From NCBI GenBank assembly GCA_934621485.1, contig CAKTUS010000010.1, forward strand, positions 1 to 51,786: a DNA stretch of 51,786 nt, given 5' to 3'. Below, one piece after another: positions 1 through 8,867 of the stretch (within the stretch, counting starts at the first letter, position 1; each line of letters opens with the position of its first letter). The stretch is from an uncultured Clostridia bacterium (GTDB lineage Bacteria > Bacillota > Clostridia > Christensenellales > Aristaeellaceae). The notes beneath the pieces were generated by a model. The model was not told the origin of the DNA. It was given only the letters and a program-made list of their open reading frames with translations, and searched no databases. The translations under genes were made by a program, and so were the position numbers.

Positions 1-520
1 CGCCCCTAAAACCCCGGCAGGAGGCAGTGCCTCCTGCACCTCCACTTTTTCAGCAACCTGAGCTCGCTTTTCTGCGAGCTTCAGGCTATCGAAAAACCCT
101 ATATCAGAGTGCGTGTCCGCGAACAAGACCCCGCTGGTTCACGAAAAAAGCGTTTCGGTGCAAGGCTTAGGGCTCCGCTCCTAAAACCCCGGCAGGAGGC
201 AGCGCCTCCTCCACCTCCACTTTTTTTGACGAAATCATTCCGCTCAACCGGCAAAACCGATCGATACCGCCTGTCGAAAAACCACGGGTGGTATCGGAAG
301 GCCGCAGCTTTCCGATTTTCATTCCGAACCCGGCGGCGTGTACGTCGGGTTCGGCGGCCTTGCACAGCCAGGCTTTCCTTACGCGCTTTGCCGCCCGGCG
401 GCAGGCAAAGCATGTCTCTCGGCAGAAAAGCTCGCCGCCAGGCCAGCTTTTGGGACGGCCTGGCTCAACCGGCAAGCCGATCGATACAAATGCGATCAGG
501 GGGATAGCAGCCCCTCTGAC
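1..520. repeat. Intergenic repeat cluster (modules alpha and beta)
   Basis: Gene-free stretch downstream of the nucleoside permease gene. It carries two copies of a dispersed module, here called alpha. The first has near-perfect palindrome arms GCAGGAGGCA/TGCCTCCTGC at 17-37 and the second starts at 192. Each is preceded by CTAAAACCCC and followed by ACCTCCACTTT. TGTCGAAAAA lies at 272-281. Module beta follows at about 288-400, reading TCCGAACCCGGCGGC and GTCGGGTTCGGCGG, in the orientation opposite to the copies near 5900, 20500 and 44100. Open frames here have no ribosome binding site and arise from the repeat. Confidence 0.8.
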
Positions 521-535
521 CGCCTAAACAGGGGC

Positions 536-1519
536 TCAACCCCGGCTTTCCCGGAAATAGGCGGTCCCCAAGCCGGCGGGGGGCTGGTCCTCCCGGCGCT
601 TGCGCAGGCTGGTAATCACCAGCACCACCAGCGTTACCAGATAGGGCAGCGCCTTGAAAATCTCCTGAGCGTCGCGGCCCAGGCCGGGAATGTACAGGTA
701 CAGAATGTACAGGCCGCCAAACAAAATGGACCCCCAAATGGCGTGCAGCGGCCGCCAGCGAGCAAAGATGACCAGCGCGATAGCCAGCCAGCCCCGGTCG
801 CCAAAGCCGTTGTTGGACCAGGTGCCGCCGGTGTACTCCATTACAAAATACAGTCCGCCCAGGCCGGCCATCATGCCGCCCACAATGGTGCTCAGGTATT
901 TGTAGGCGGCTACGTTCACGCCCGCCGCATCGGCGGTGGCAGCGCTTTCACCCACGGCCCGCAGGTTCAGGCCAATGCGGGTTTTATACAGAAACCAGCT
1001 GAGCAAAACGGTCATGACAATGCACAGATAGCTGAGAAACCCATAGCCAAACAGAACCGGGCCAATAACGGGAATTTGGGATAAGCCGGGAAGCTGCGCC
1101 CGGAACACCGACGCGGTGGCCGCCGTGGAAATCTGGCCCACGCCGCCCGCCAGCTTGGACAGGGAGCCGCCAAAAAAGTTGCCAAAGCCCATGCCGAAGG
1201 TGGTCAGGGCCAAGCCGGTCACATTCTGGTTGGCTCGCAGGGTAATGGTGAGCACGCTGTAAATGAGCCCGCCTAGGGCGGAGCACAGCAGCGCGCACAA
1301 AAGGGCAATCAGCATACCCACCATGGGAACAGGGGCTTCCACGCTGTTTTCATACAGAAAAGCGCCCATCAGTCCGGCTACGCCGCCCATGTACATCATG
1401 CCGGGCACGCCCAGGTTCAGGTTGCCGCTTTTTTCGGTCAGTATTTCGCCGTTTGCACCGTACAGGATGGCCAGGCCCTGGCCGATGGCCTTTTGCAAAA
1501 AGGTAATCAGTAGGTTCAT
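536..1519 (-). CDS. nupQ: BMP-family nucleoside ABC transporter, permease (NupQ-like)
   Basis: This is a 327-residue integral membrane permease of the BMP-type importer class, which takes up nucleosides in characterised Gram-positive members. The N-terminus runs straight into membrane helices, and the segment GEILTEKSGNLNLGVPGMM is characteristic of this permease family, as is the central GVNVAAYKYLSTIVGG coupling-loop region. It is the last gene of a four-gene minus-strand operon and its ATG overlaps the stop of the preceding permease gene by 4 bases, which suggests translational coupling. The two permeases are expected to pair. Family assignment is firm. The exact substrate is inferred from the family, and purine nucleosides are the most likely. 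Confidence 0.88.
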   Translation of the reverse strand: MNLLITFLQKAIGQGLAILYGANGEILTEKSGNLNLGVPGMMYMGGVAGLMGAFLYENSVEAPVPMVGMLIALLCALLCSALGGLIYSVLTITLRANQNVTGLALTTFGMGFGNFFGGSLSKLAGGVGQISTAATASVFRAQLPGLSQIPVIGPVLFGYGFLSYLCIVMTVLLSWFLYKTRIGLNLRAVGESAATADAAGVNVAAYKYLSTIVGGMMAGLGGLYFVMEYTGGTWSNNGFGDRGWLAIALVIFARWRPLHAIWGSILFGGLYILYLYIPGLGRDAQEIFKALPYLVTLVVLVITSLRKRREDQPPAGLGTAYFRESRG

Positions 1520-2607
1520 GCCTTTGCCGCCTCCTTTTCGTGCTTGCGCAGTTCAACGCGGTAGTTGATGAAAAACTCGCAGCCCAGAATAAAAAACAGA
1601 ATGATGCCGGTGAGAATCTCGCTGGCGTTTTCGTTCAGGTTAAACTGAGTGGCCAACTGGGCGGAGCCTTTCTGCATGAACACCAGCAGAAAGCTGACAA
1701 GCATCATGCTGAAGGGGTTCAGCTTCCCCAGCCACGCCACCACAATGGCGGTAAAGCCGCGCCCGCCCGCCAGGCCGGTGGAGATGGTATGGCCCACATC
1801 GGCGCACAGCAGGTATCCTGCCAGGCCGCCCAGGCCGCCGCAGATGGCCATGGTGCGAATGATGACCTTCTTTACGTTGATGCCGGCGTAATGGGCGGTG
1901 TTCTCGCTCTCGCCCACCACGGCAATCTCATAGCCCTGCTTGCTGTAGCGCATATACACATACAGCAGTCCCGCCAATGCCAGCACAATCAGGCAGGTGA
2001 GCAGGTACTCGTTATCGCCGATAGGCGGCAACCAGCCGGCTTCCGTTGCATCATTGATTAAGCCCACACTGTTCGATCCCTTGGGCTTTTCCCAGTAGAC
2101 AATGCCGATGGAAACCGCCTGGATGGCAATGTAGTTCATCATCAGGGTAAACAAGGTTTCATTGGTATTCCAGCGAGCCTTAAAGAAGGCGGGAATCACG
2201 CCCCAGAGCAGGCCCGCCGCTATGCCCGCCAGAGGGCACAGGACATACAGCAGCCAGCCGGGCAGGTTTGCGCCGCAGATCATAACCGCGGCGGTCGCCA
2301 TGGCCCCCATCAGCACCTGGCCCTCCGCGCCCACATTCCAAAAGCGCATGCGGAAAGCGGGCATCACTGCAAAGCCAATGCACAGCAGGATGGCCGTATC
2401 GCGCAGGGTAATCCACATGCGGCGATGGGTTCCAAGCGCGCCATTCCACAGGCTGGCGTACACGTTCAGGGGGTTCATGCCGGTCAGGCCGTAAATGACC
2501 ACGGCGCATACCAGCAGGGACAGCAGCAGGGCAATCAGGCGGATGAGCGCTCCCCGAAGGAAGGTGCTGTCATCCCGCTTGACAATGTGCATCAGTGGTT
2601 CTTTCAT
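1516..2607 (-). CDS. nupP: BMP-family nucleoside ABC transporter, permease (NupP-like)
   Basis: This 363-residue permease is the partner of the downstream NupQ-like protein. The start is the ATG at 2607 (MKEPLMHIVKRDD). The frame stays open further upstream, but that part lies inside the ATPase gene and is a shadow. The body has about nine hydrophobic segments, with family-typical patches such as GMNPLNVYASLWNGALG, FWNVGAEGQVLMGA and ALNLNE-like FNLNENASEILTGIILF near the C-terminus. The start overlaps the ATPase stop by 4 bases and its own stop overlaps the NupQ start by 4 bases, so the three genes are tightly coupled. Confidence 0.88.
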   Translation of the reverse strand: MKEPLMHIVKRDDSTFLRGALIRLIALLLSLLVCAVVIYGLTGMNPLNVYASLWNGALGTHRRMWITLRDTAILLCIGFAVMPAFRMRFWNVGAEGQVLMGAMATAAVMICGANLPGWLLYVLCPLAGIAAGLLWGVIPAFFKARWNTNETLFTLMMNYIAIQAVSIGIVYWEKPKGSNSVGLINDATEAGWLPPIGDNEYLLTCLIVLALAGLLYVYMRYSKQGYEIAVVGESENTAHYAGINVKKVIIRTMAICGGLGGLAGYLLCADVGHTISTGLAGGRGFTAIVVAWLGKLNPFSMMLVSFLLVFMQKGSAQLATQFNLNENASEILTGIILFFILGCEFFINYRVELRKHEKEAAKA

Positions 2608-4163
2608 GCCTGCTCGTCCTCCTTTTTCACAGTGCGGGTCATCATCAGGCCAATCTCTTCTTTTGCAGCGCTGCGGGCGTCCACCACGCCGGTTACCCGG
2701 CCTTCTGCCAGCACCAGAATCCGGTCGCACAGGGCCAGCAGCACGTCCAGGTCCTCGCCCACGCAAATCACGCAGGAGCCGTTCTTTTTCTGCTCGTTCA
2801 GCAGGTGGTAAATGGTGTAGGAGGAGTTAATGTCCAGGCCGCGCACGGGATAGGCCACCATCAGCACCTGGGGCGAAGAGGCGATTTCGCGGCCCACCAG
2901 CACCTTTTGCACATTGCCGCCGCTCATGCGGCCCACAGGCCATTCCACGCCGGGGGTAACCACCTCCAGCTCATGCATGATGCGCTCGGCCAGGTCGCGG
3001 GGCTGACGGCGCTCGCTGAAAATGCTGTGACCCTTGCGATAGCTGCGCAGCATCATGTTATCGGTCATACCCATGGAGGCCACCAGGCCCATGCCCAGCC
3101 GGTCCTCCGGCACAAAGGCCAGGCGGATGCCCATTTCCCGGATTTCCTGAGCGCTCATTTCCGTGAGTTCCTTGATATGGCCCTTGCGGTTGCGGTACTG
3201 AATGCGCCCGCTTACCAGCGGCTGCAAGCCGGCAATGGCCTCCAGCAGTTCCTTCTGGCCGCTGCCCGCAATGCCCGCAATGCCCAGGATTTCGCCGGTA
3301 TAGGCTTCAAACGCCACGTGGGACAGCACCTGCCGCCCCTCATGGTTCACGGCGGTCACATCGGTCAGCTTCAGCTTCATCACCGGGTTGACCGGCTCAG
3401 GACGCTCAATGTCCAGGTTCACCTTCTTGCCCACCATCATTTCCGTCAGGCTCAGCTCGGTGGCGTCCCGGGTGTCTACCGTGCCGATGCTCTCCCCCCG
3501 GCGCAGCACCGCCACCCGGTCGCTGATGGCCAGCACCTCGTTCAGTTTATGGGTAATCATAATGATGGAATGGCCCTGGTCGCGCATATTGCGCAGTACC
3601 TGAAACAGGCGGTCCGTCTCCTGAGGCGTCAGTACGGCGGTGGGCTCGTCCAGAATCAGGATGTTCGCGCCCCGGTACAGCATTTTCACAATTTCCACCG
3701 TCTGCTTTTGGGACACGCTCATTTCATAAATCTTCTGGTCCAAATCCAGCTCGAAGCCATACTTGTCCAGCAGCTTGCGGATATCCGCCTTCACCTGCTT
3801 CATGTCCAGGCGCAGCTTTCCATCCAGGCCCAGAATGATGTTTTCGGCGGCGGTGAGCACATCCACCAGCTTGAAGTGCTGGTGAATCATGCCGATGCCC
3901 AGCGCAAAGGCGTCCTTGGGCGAGGAGATGACCACCTCCCGCCCCTCCACAAAAATGTGGCCTGCATCCGGGAAATAGATGCCCGCCAGCATGTTCATCA
4001 GCGAGGTTTTCCCGCTGCCGTTTTCGCCCAGCACGCTCAAGATTTCGCCCCGGCGCACGGTGAGATTTACGTTTTCATTGGCCACTACCGATCCGAAGTG
4101 CTTGGTAATGCCCCGCATTTCAATCATATCATTCGTTTGGTTCTGCAAGGGTGATTCCTCCAT
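2604..4163 (-). CDS. nupO: BMP-family nucleoside ABC transporter, double ATPase (NupO-like)
   Basis: This 519-residue protein has two ABC ATPase domains in tandem, the normal architecture for this importer class. The first has Walker A GENGSGKT (residues 46-53), the signature region MSVSQKQTVEIVK and Walker B LILDEPTAVLTPQE. The second has the expected degenerate Walker A GIAGSGQKEL, signature MSGGNVQK and a modified Walker B ending PVRGLD. The first signature reads MSVSQKQ where relatives usually have LSVGQQQ, an unusual change in the nucleotide-sandwiching motif. A good ribosome binding site precedes the ATG. It powers transport through the two overlapping permeases downstream. Confidence 0.9.
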   Translation of the reverse strand: MEESPLQNQTNDMIEMRGITKHFGSVVANENVNLTVRRGEILSVLGENGSGKTSLMNMLAGIYFPDAGHIFVEGREVVISSPKDAFALGIGMIHQHFKLVDVLTAAENIILGLDGKLRLDMKQVKADIRKLLDKYGFELDLDQKIYEMSVSQKQTVEIVKMLYRGANILILDEPTAVLTPQETDRLFQVLRNMRDQGHSIIMITHKLNEVLAISDRVAVLRRGESIGTVDTRDATELSLTEMMVGKKVNLDIERPEPVNPVMKLKLTDVTAVNHEGRQVLSHVAFEAYTGEILGIAGIAGSGQKELLEAIAGLQPLVSGRIQYRNRKGHIKELTEMSAQEIREMGIRLAFVPEDRLGMGLVASMGMTDNMMLRSYRKGHSIFSERRQPRDLAERIMHELEVVTPGVEWPVGRMSGGNVQKVLVGREIASSPQVLMVAYPVRGLDINSSYTIYHLLNEQKKNGSCVICVGEDLDVLLALCDRILVLAEGRVTGVVDARSAAKEEIGLMMTRTVKKEDEQA

Positions 4164-4195
4164 TGAAGTATCAGGGGGGGATACGAAAGAACGCC

Positions 4196-4218
4196 CTGCC
4201 GCTTTTTGAAGGCGGCAG
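4196..4218 (-). other. Intercistronic hairpin after the binding-protein gene
   Basis: On the minus strand, arms CTGCCGC and GCGGCAG enclose a short loop in the 94-base gap between bmpA and the ATPase gene. No uninterrupted T-tract follows. It may protect the bmpA transcript 3' end or partly terminate transcription, so that more binding protein than transporter is made. A similar hairpin follows the amino-acid binding-protein gene at 18443-18468. Confidence 0.5.
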
Positions 4219-4257
4219 AGCTGTTGCCGAAGGGAGCAGGGGAAAACCCGCTCGAAA

Positions 4258-5439
4258 TTATTCGGTTACGGCGGTGATGCCGTCGATGATGAGGGCAAAG
4301 TAGGGAGCGCTGCGCACGGCGCTTTCGTGGAATTCGCCGTCATACACCATTTCAATGCCTTCCAGGCCGTAGCAATCGGTGCAGGAGGTTAGGGTTTCAC
4401 CGTTTACGGTGAAGGCGGAGGTGTCGAATACCTTCACGGTGCCAGCCTTGAACGCGGCTTCCAGCTCGGCCACCTTTTCAGCGGTGCCGGGGGCCACCAG
4501 CTTTTCGTTCAGCTCGGTGGTGTGCACAGCGTCCTCGGCATAGCCCTTGCACCAGTCGCGGGCGATTTCCTCGCCGTTGATAACGCACTGCACAGCGTAG
4601 GTTACATAAGCGCCCCAGTCGCCGGCGGCAGAGGTCAGAGCGGAATCGGGAGCCACGGGCAGCATGGAGATGTTATAGCCAACGCAGGGCACGCCGGCCG
4701 CCTGGCAGGCAGAGGGAGCGCCGGTGGTGTCGGCGTGCTGGGAAATGAGCACGCAGCCGTTGGCAATCAGGGCTTCGGCGGTTTCCTTTTCCAGGGCCAT
4801 ATCCGCCCAGCTGTTGGTGTAGCGCACTTCCATGGTGGCGGTGGGGCACATGCTGCGAGCGCCCAGGAAGAAGGAGGTAAAGCCGGAGATAACCTCGGCG
4901 AAGGGGAAAGCGCCTACATAGCCGATTTTGGCCTGGTCGGCGGTAATGGTTCCCTCGTCGATCATCTGCTGCAGCTTCATGCCGGCCACCACGCCGCTCA
5001 CGTAGCGGGACTCATAGACGGCGTAGAAGTAGTTGTGCACGTTGTTCAACGGGCTGCTCATGGCGGCGGTGCCGGTAGCATGGCAGAACTGGATGTCGGG
5101 ATACTTTTTGGCGACTTTGAAAACATAGGGTTCATGACCAAAGCTGGTAGCGAAGATGATGTTGCAGCCCTGCTCGGCCAGGTCAATGGCAGCTTCTTCA
5201 GCGGCTTCGGTTTCGGGAACGTTGTATTTGCAGAGGACTTGATCGTCGGAAATACCCAGGGCTTCCTGCGCCTTCTTCAGGCCGTTCAGGTGGTTGGCGG
5301 AGTAGCCTTCGTTTTCATCGCCGATGGTAATGTAGCCAATCTTAATCTGGTCGGCGGGAATCCCCTCGGCAGTGGCGGACACCATGCACAGGCCCAGGAC
5401 CAGGCACAGCGCAAGCAGCAGGCTGACGAACTTTTTCAT
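4258..5439 (-). CDS. bmpA: BMP-family nucleoside-binding protein of ABC importer
   Basis: This 393-residue extracellular substrate-binding protein belongs to the BMP family, whose members capture nucleosides for an ABC importer. I chose the ATG at 5439 because it begins a signal peptide (MKKFVSLLLALCLVLGLC) and has GAGGAGG upstream. The 22 extra open codons upstream lack these. Cleavage probably follows ATA. Cysteines are present in the signal, but no clean lipobox (Gly/Ala before Cys) is visible, so lipid anchoring is uncertain. Family features include IKIGYITIGDENEGYSANH near the mature N-terminus and the GCNIIFATSFGHEPY segment. It heads the operon and has its own strong promoter. Confidence 0.9.
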   Translation of the reverse strand: MKKFVSLLLALCLVLGLCMVSATAEGIPADQIKIGYITIGDENEGYSANHLNGLKKAQEALGISDDQVLCKYNVPETEAAEEAAIDLAEQGCNIIFATSFGHEPYVFKVAKKYPDIQFCHATGTAAMSSPLNNVHNYFYAVYESRYVSGVVAGMKLQQMIDEGTITADQAKIGYVGAFPFAEVISGFTSFFLGARSMCPTATMEVRYTNSWADMALEKETAEALIANGCVLISQHADTTGAPSACQAAGVPCVGYNISMLPVAPDSALTSAAGDWGAYVTYAVQCVINGEEIARDWCKGYAEDAVHTTELNEKLVAPGTAEKVAELEAAFKAGTVKVFDTSAFTVNGETLTSCTDCYGLEGIEMVYDGEFHESAVRSAPYFALIIDGITAVTE

Positions 5440-5496
5440 GACGAACAAATCCTCCTCAATGCAAAAATCGTGCGGTGTTGAAAAACAACGTAGATA

Positions 5497-5525
5497 AGCA
5501 TACACTATCTTTCGCAGTTTGTAAA
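5497..5525 (-). promoter_or_regulatory. Sigma-A-type promoter of the bmpA-nupOPQ operon
   Basis: On the minus strand TTTACA (5520-5525) and TATGCT (5497-5502) are separated by 17 bases, about 58 bases upstream of the bmpA start. Further upstream at 5577-5586 lies the perfect palindrome CAAACGTTTG, centred on CG as in LacI-family operators. It is too far upstream to call a simple repressor site. No purine riboswitch core was recognised in this leader. Confidence 0.65.
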
Positions 5526-5639
5526 GTTATTTTCCGAACTTTTTTTATTTGTATTTGAATTATGTTCGATTTTTTCAAACGTTTGCACATGGACTTGTCA
5601 ATGAGTTTTCAGGTCCCGGCAAACCTTTCCTTCAAGAAA

Positions 5640-5995
5640 AAAACCGGCCTGACGGCGATCTTTTCAGCCGGCAGCCGCGCTTTGCCTGCTCGCCTGCGGC
5701 CGGCCGGACGTGCGCGTAAGGAAAGCCTTTCCGCGCAGGGTTCAGGCTGTCAAAAAGGAAGGTGCAGGATGCGCTGCCGGGTGTGTAAGGGCGGATCCCC
5801 TAAGCCCTGTGTCATCATGATTTTCCTGCGAACCAGCATAGCGACGTTCGCGGGCGCGCACTCGCCTATCGTTTTTTCAGCAAACCGGGTCTTGCCGCGC
5901 AAGGCTGCAAAGCCCGACGTACACGCCGCCGGGGCGCAATGAAAATCGGAGGGCCGCAGCCCTCCGATATCTCCCCATGGGTTCTTTGATCGACT
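5640..5995. repeat. Intergenic repeat segment (module beta and degenerate pieces)
   Basis: Gene-free DNA between bmpA and the end of glmM. The clear element is module beta at about 5885-5975, with CCCGACGTACACGCCGCCGG and the hairpin ATCGGAGGGC/GCCCTCCGAT. Degenerate pieces resembling the alpha-flanking sequence (GCGAACCAGCATAGCG, CCTAAGCCCTGTG) precede it. No ORF here has a convincing start. The hairpin could end antisense or readthrough transcripts but has no T-tract. Confidence 0.7.
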
Positions 5996-6010
5996 GAACG
6001 CTTCTTTGCG

Positions 6011-7363
6011 TCAGTTGGCCAGCTCACGTTCAATGAGCTTGGCCAGGCCGTAAACATCCCGATCCATTTCCCGCTGGTCGGGGCCTTCAATCATCACCCG
6101 CACCCGGGGCTCGGTGCCGCTGGCGCGAATGACCAAACGTCCCTTGTCCTTATACTTGGCTTCCAGCTCGGCAATTTGGGCCAGAATCTTTTCGTTCTTG
6201 TCAAAATCGTACTTGCGGGAATCGGGCACATTGGCGGCGTACTGGCTTTGGGGCATCATCTGCATGACGGAAGCCAAACGGCTGAGGGGCTGCGCCGATT
6301 TGACCATGTTGCTGATGACCTGTACGGCGGTAATCAAGCCGTCGCCGGTGGTGTTGTGATCCAGCAAAATCACATGGCCGCTCTGTTCGCCTCCCAGACA
6401 ATAGCCGCTTTTGAGCATTTCCTCCAGCACATAGCGGTCGCCCACCTTGGTTTTTTCCATTTTAACGCCGTTCTTTTTCAGCGCAATTTCCAGACCCATG
6501 TTGCTCATTACCGTGGCCACCACCGTGTTTTGGCGCAGCCTGCCCTGGCCCTTCAGGTATAAGGCAAGCATGGCCATTACCTGGTCGCCGTTAATCAGCT
6601 GGCCCCGCTCGTCCACGGCCATCAACCGGTCAGCGTCGCCGTCAAAGGCGAAGCCCACGTCCGCGCCCAGTTCCCGCACCAGCTCGCACAGGCGGCGCGG
6701 ATGGGTGGAACCGCAGTGGTCGTTGATGTTGGTGCCGTCCGGCTCATGATAATAGCAGCTGACATGCGCGCCCAGCTCCTTGAATACCAGCGGCGCTACT
6801 TCATAGCTGGCGCCCTGAGCGCAATCCAGCACCACGTGCAGGCCGTCCAGGCGCACATCCGTGGTTTCCTTCACAAAATCCACGTAGCGGCGCGTGGCGT
6901 TGCGCTGGCGCACCGGGCGGCCCACCCGCTCGCCAACCGGCATTTCAAAGCCTTCCGGCATGCCGTTTTTCACAATTTCCTCAATGCGGTCCTCCATGGC
7001 GTCGGGCAGCTTGTAGCCGTTTTTATCAAAGAACTTGATGCCGTTGTACTCCACCGTGTTGTGACTGGCGCTGATAACGGCGCCGGCGTCCGCCTCGTAA
7101 AAGCGCGTCAGGTAGGCGATGGCCGGGGTGGGCAGCACCTCCACCAGCACCGCCCGGGCCCCCACGCTGCAAATGCCCGCTACCAGGGCGCTTTCCAGCA
7201 TTTCACCGCTGATACGGGTATCGCGGCCCACCAAAATGGTGGGGCGGTGTACATCGCTGGCCAAGACGTATGCGCTGGCCTGCCCAAGGCGAAAGGCCAG
7301 CTCGCAGGTGAGTTCCGTATTGGCAACGCCGCGTACACCATCCGTTCCGAACAAACGAGCCAT
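6011..7363 (-). CDS. glmM: Phosphoglucosamine mutase
   Basis: GlmM converts glucosamine-6-phosphate to glucosamine-1-phosphate in the cytoplasm, feeding UDP-GlcNAc for peptidoglycan. The protein is 450 residues, normal for the family. The start ATG at 7363 (MARLFGTDGVRG) has AAGGAGGAC just upstream, and the eight codons before it are rejected. It shows the phosphoserine loop VISASHNTVEYNG with catalytic Ser100, the metal-binding FDGDADRLMAVD, the sugar-binding GGEQSGH and the C-terminal phosphate-binding RASGTEPRVRVMIE. It stands alone between repeat-filled gaps. A TTTTGTCGACAAAA palindrome lies 46 bases upstream. Confidence 0.96.
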   Translation of the reverse strand: MARLFGTDGVRGVANTELTCELAFRLGQASAYVLASDVHRPTILVGRDTRISGEMLESALVAGICSVGARAVLVEVLPTPAIAYLTRFYEADAGAVISASHNTVEYNGIKFFDKNGYKLPDAMEDRIEEIVKNGMPEGFEMPVGERVGRPVRQRNATRRYVDFVKETTDVRLDGLHVVLDCAQGASYEVAPLVFKELGAHVSCYYHEPDGTNINDHCGSTHPRRLCELVRELGADVGFAFDGDADRLMAVDERGQLINGDQVMAMLALYLKGQGRLRQNTVVATVMSNMGLEIALKKNGVKMEKTKVGDRYVLEEMLKSGYCLGGEQSGHVILLDHNTTGDGLITAVQVISNMVKSAQPLSRLASVMQMMPQSQYAANVPDSRKYDFDKNEKILAQIAELEAKYKDKGRLVIRASGTEPRVRVMIEGPDQREMDRDVYGLAKLIERELAN

Positions 7364-7609
7364 GAAAAAAGTCCTCCTTGTTTGCAAGTGTCGTTTTAAG
7401 ATGTCTTATTTTGTCGACAAAAGCCGGGGCGGCGAAGGCCGCCCCTTGCTTGTCGAAAAAACCTGGATACTGTCTCCTTTGGCTACCGGCCTTGTACGGC
7501 AAGGCTCAGGCTGTCGCCCCCCCCCCCGGCGCTATCGGAAGCCCCTTGCTTTTCGCACGGCAGCCCCTACCAGCAGGCGCGCTTTCCCGCCGTCCCTGTT
7601 ACAGGCGTT
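7364..7609. other. glmM upstream region with perfect 14-bp palindrome
   Basis: A 246-base gap. TTTTGTCGACAAAA at 7409-7422 is a perfect palindrome that could overlap the -35 of a glmM promoter. A -35 TTGTCG followed 16 bases later by TAAAAC on the minus strand is possible but weak. TGTCGAAAAA (7451-7460), a motif shared with the dispersed repeats, follows. The remainder is GC-rich and has no supported gene. Confidence 0.5.
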
Positions 7610-8578
7610 TTACGCCCAAAACACGTCCTTGTTTTTGCTTTCAAAGGTCAGCACGTCCTTGAGGAAGGCGATGGCCTTCTGCAAGCCCTCGTTGGGGGTC
7701 ATCAGGCTGTCCTCATGCTCGATGGACAGCACGTCATCGTAGCCCACCAGGCGCAGGTTGGACACGATATCCTTCCAGACCATAGCGTCATGGCCATACC
7801 CAACGCTGCGGAAAATCCAGCTGCGTTCGCTTTCCCGGGTAAAGCTGCGGGTTTCCAGAACGCCGTTGATTGGGCAATTGATGGGATCCAGCTTGGTGTC
7901 CTTGGCATGGAAGAAGTAAATGGCATCGCCCAAATAGCGAATGGCCGCCACCGGGTCGACGCCCTGCCAGAACAGGTGGCTGGGATCAAAATTCGCGCCG
8001 ATGAGCGGGCCTACCGCATCCCGAAGCCGCATCAGCGTGGAGGGGTTGTACACGCAGAAGCCCGGGTGCATTTCCAGCGCAATCTTGCGAATCCCGTGAG
8101 CAGCAGCAAAGGCCGCCGCTTCCCGCCAGTAGGGAATGAGCACTTCATTCCACTGATAGTCCAGAATTTTGGGAAAATCATCCGGCCAGGCGCAGGTGAC
8201 CCAGTTGGGTGTTTTGTCCTCCGGACTGCCGCCGGGGCAGCCGGAAAAAGCGACAATGCGGTCCACGTTCAGCTTTTCCGCCAGCAGCACCGCATCGTGG
8301 AAATCCTGACGAAAGCGCTGCGCCGTCTCCGGGTCCGGATGCACGGGATTACCATGGGTGGACAGAGCTGAAATCTCCAGGTTATTCTGGGCCAGCACAG
8401 CGCGGAAGGCATCCAGCTTGTCCTCGTCCTGTAAAAGAACCTGCGGGTTGCAGTGAGCCTTGCCCGGAAAGCCGCCGCAGCCGATTTCCACCGCCTGCAC
8501 ACCGCTTTTGGCCAGGTAGGCCATGGCCTCCTCAAAGGGTATATTCCCCAAAACCGGGTTGAATACGCCTAGCTTCAT
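7610..8578 (-). CDS. Sugar phosphate isomerase/epimerase family TIM-barrel protein
   Basis: A 322-residue protein of the xylose-isomerase-like TIM-barrel (AP endonuclease 2) superfamily, which includes many sugar and inositol isomerases. I chose the ATG at 8578 (MKLGVFNPVLGN) because AAGGAG lies eight to ten bases upstream. The long open extension before it has no family similarity. Metal-ligand type patches are visible: VEIGCGGFPGK near residue 40, ALEMHPGFCVYNP, NFDPSHLFWQG with Asp and His, FFHAKDTK, and a C-terminal SIEHEDS. The substrate is not evident. The neighbouring YesN-type regulator upstream on the same strand, a regulator class often tied to carbohydrate use, fits a role in sugar metabolism, but that is inference. 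Confidence 0.85.
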   Translation of the reverse strand: MKLGVFNPVLGNIPFEEAMAYLAKSGVQAVEIGCGGFPGKAHCNPQVLLQDEDKLDAFRAVLAQNNLEISALSTHGNPVHPDPETAQRFRQDFHDAVLLAEKLNVDRIVAFSGCPGGSPEDKTPNWVTCAWPDDFPKILDYQWNEVLIPYWREAAAFAAAHGIRKIALEMHPGFCVYNPSTLMRLRDAVGPLIGANFDPSHLFWQGVDPVAAIRYLGDAIYFFHAKDTKLDPINCPINGVLETRSFTRESERSWIFRSVGYGHDAMVWKDIVSNLRLVGYDDVLSIEHEDSLMTPNEGLQKAIAFLKDVLTFESKNKDVFWA

Positions 8579-8867
8579 CGTTGGTTCTCTCCTTAAACAA
8601 TAGAATCTTCCGGCCGTTTGAAAAGCCGGTGCGGAGGATTTTTGGGGCAAGCTGAGTATATCCTTTTTTGCCTCAGGAAGCAATAGGGCACTCTCATTGA
8701 CATCACGCTTCAGAGCAATGGGATGAGGATACGCTTTCTTTGCCAATCGGAATGGGGAAATCGCATTGGTTTTGGAACATCGGTTTGCATTTGGCCGTAC
8801 TTCCAATCGGCCGTTTCCCCACATGCCTGAGAAAAAAAGGAAGCGCTGTTGACCTGCCTGTTTCCCG

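Noticed and set aside
109..507. Short basic open frames within repeat clusters (also near 13640, 20100, 30250, 44000)
   Set aside because: Similar peptides recur because the repeats recur. They lack ribosome binding sites and change frame between copies.
5440..5640. Purine riboswitch before the nucleoside importer
   Set aside because: None of the conserved junction or loop sequences of purine riboswitches is seen in the leader.
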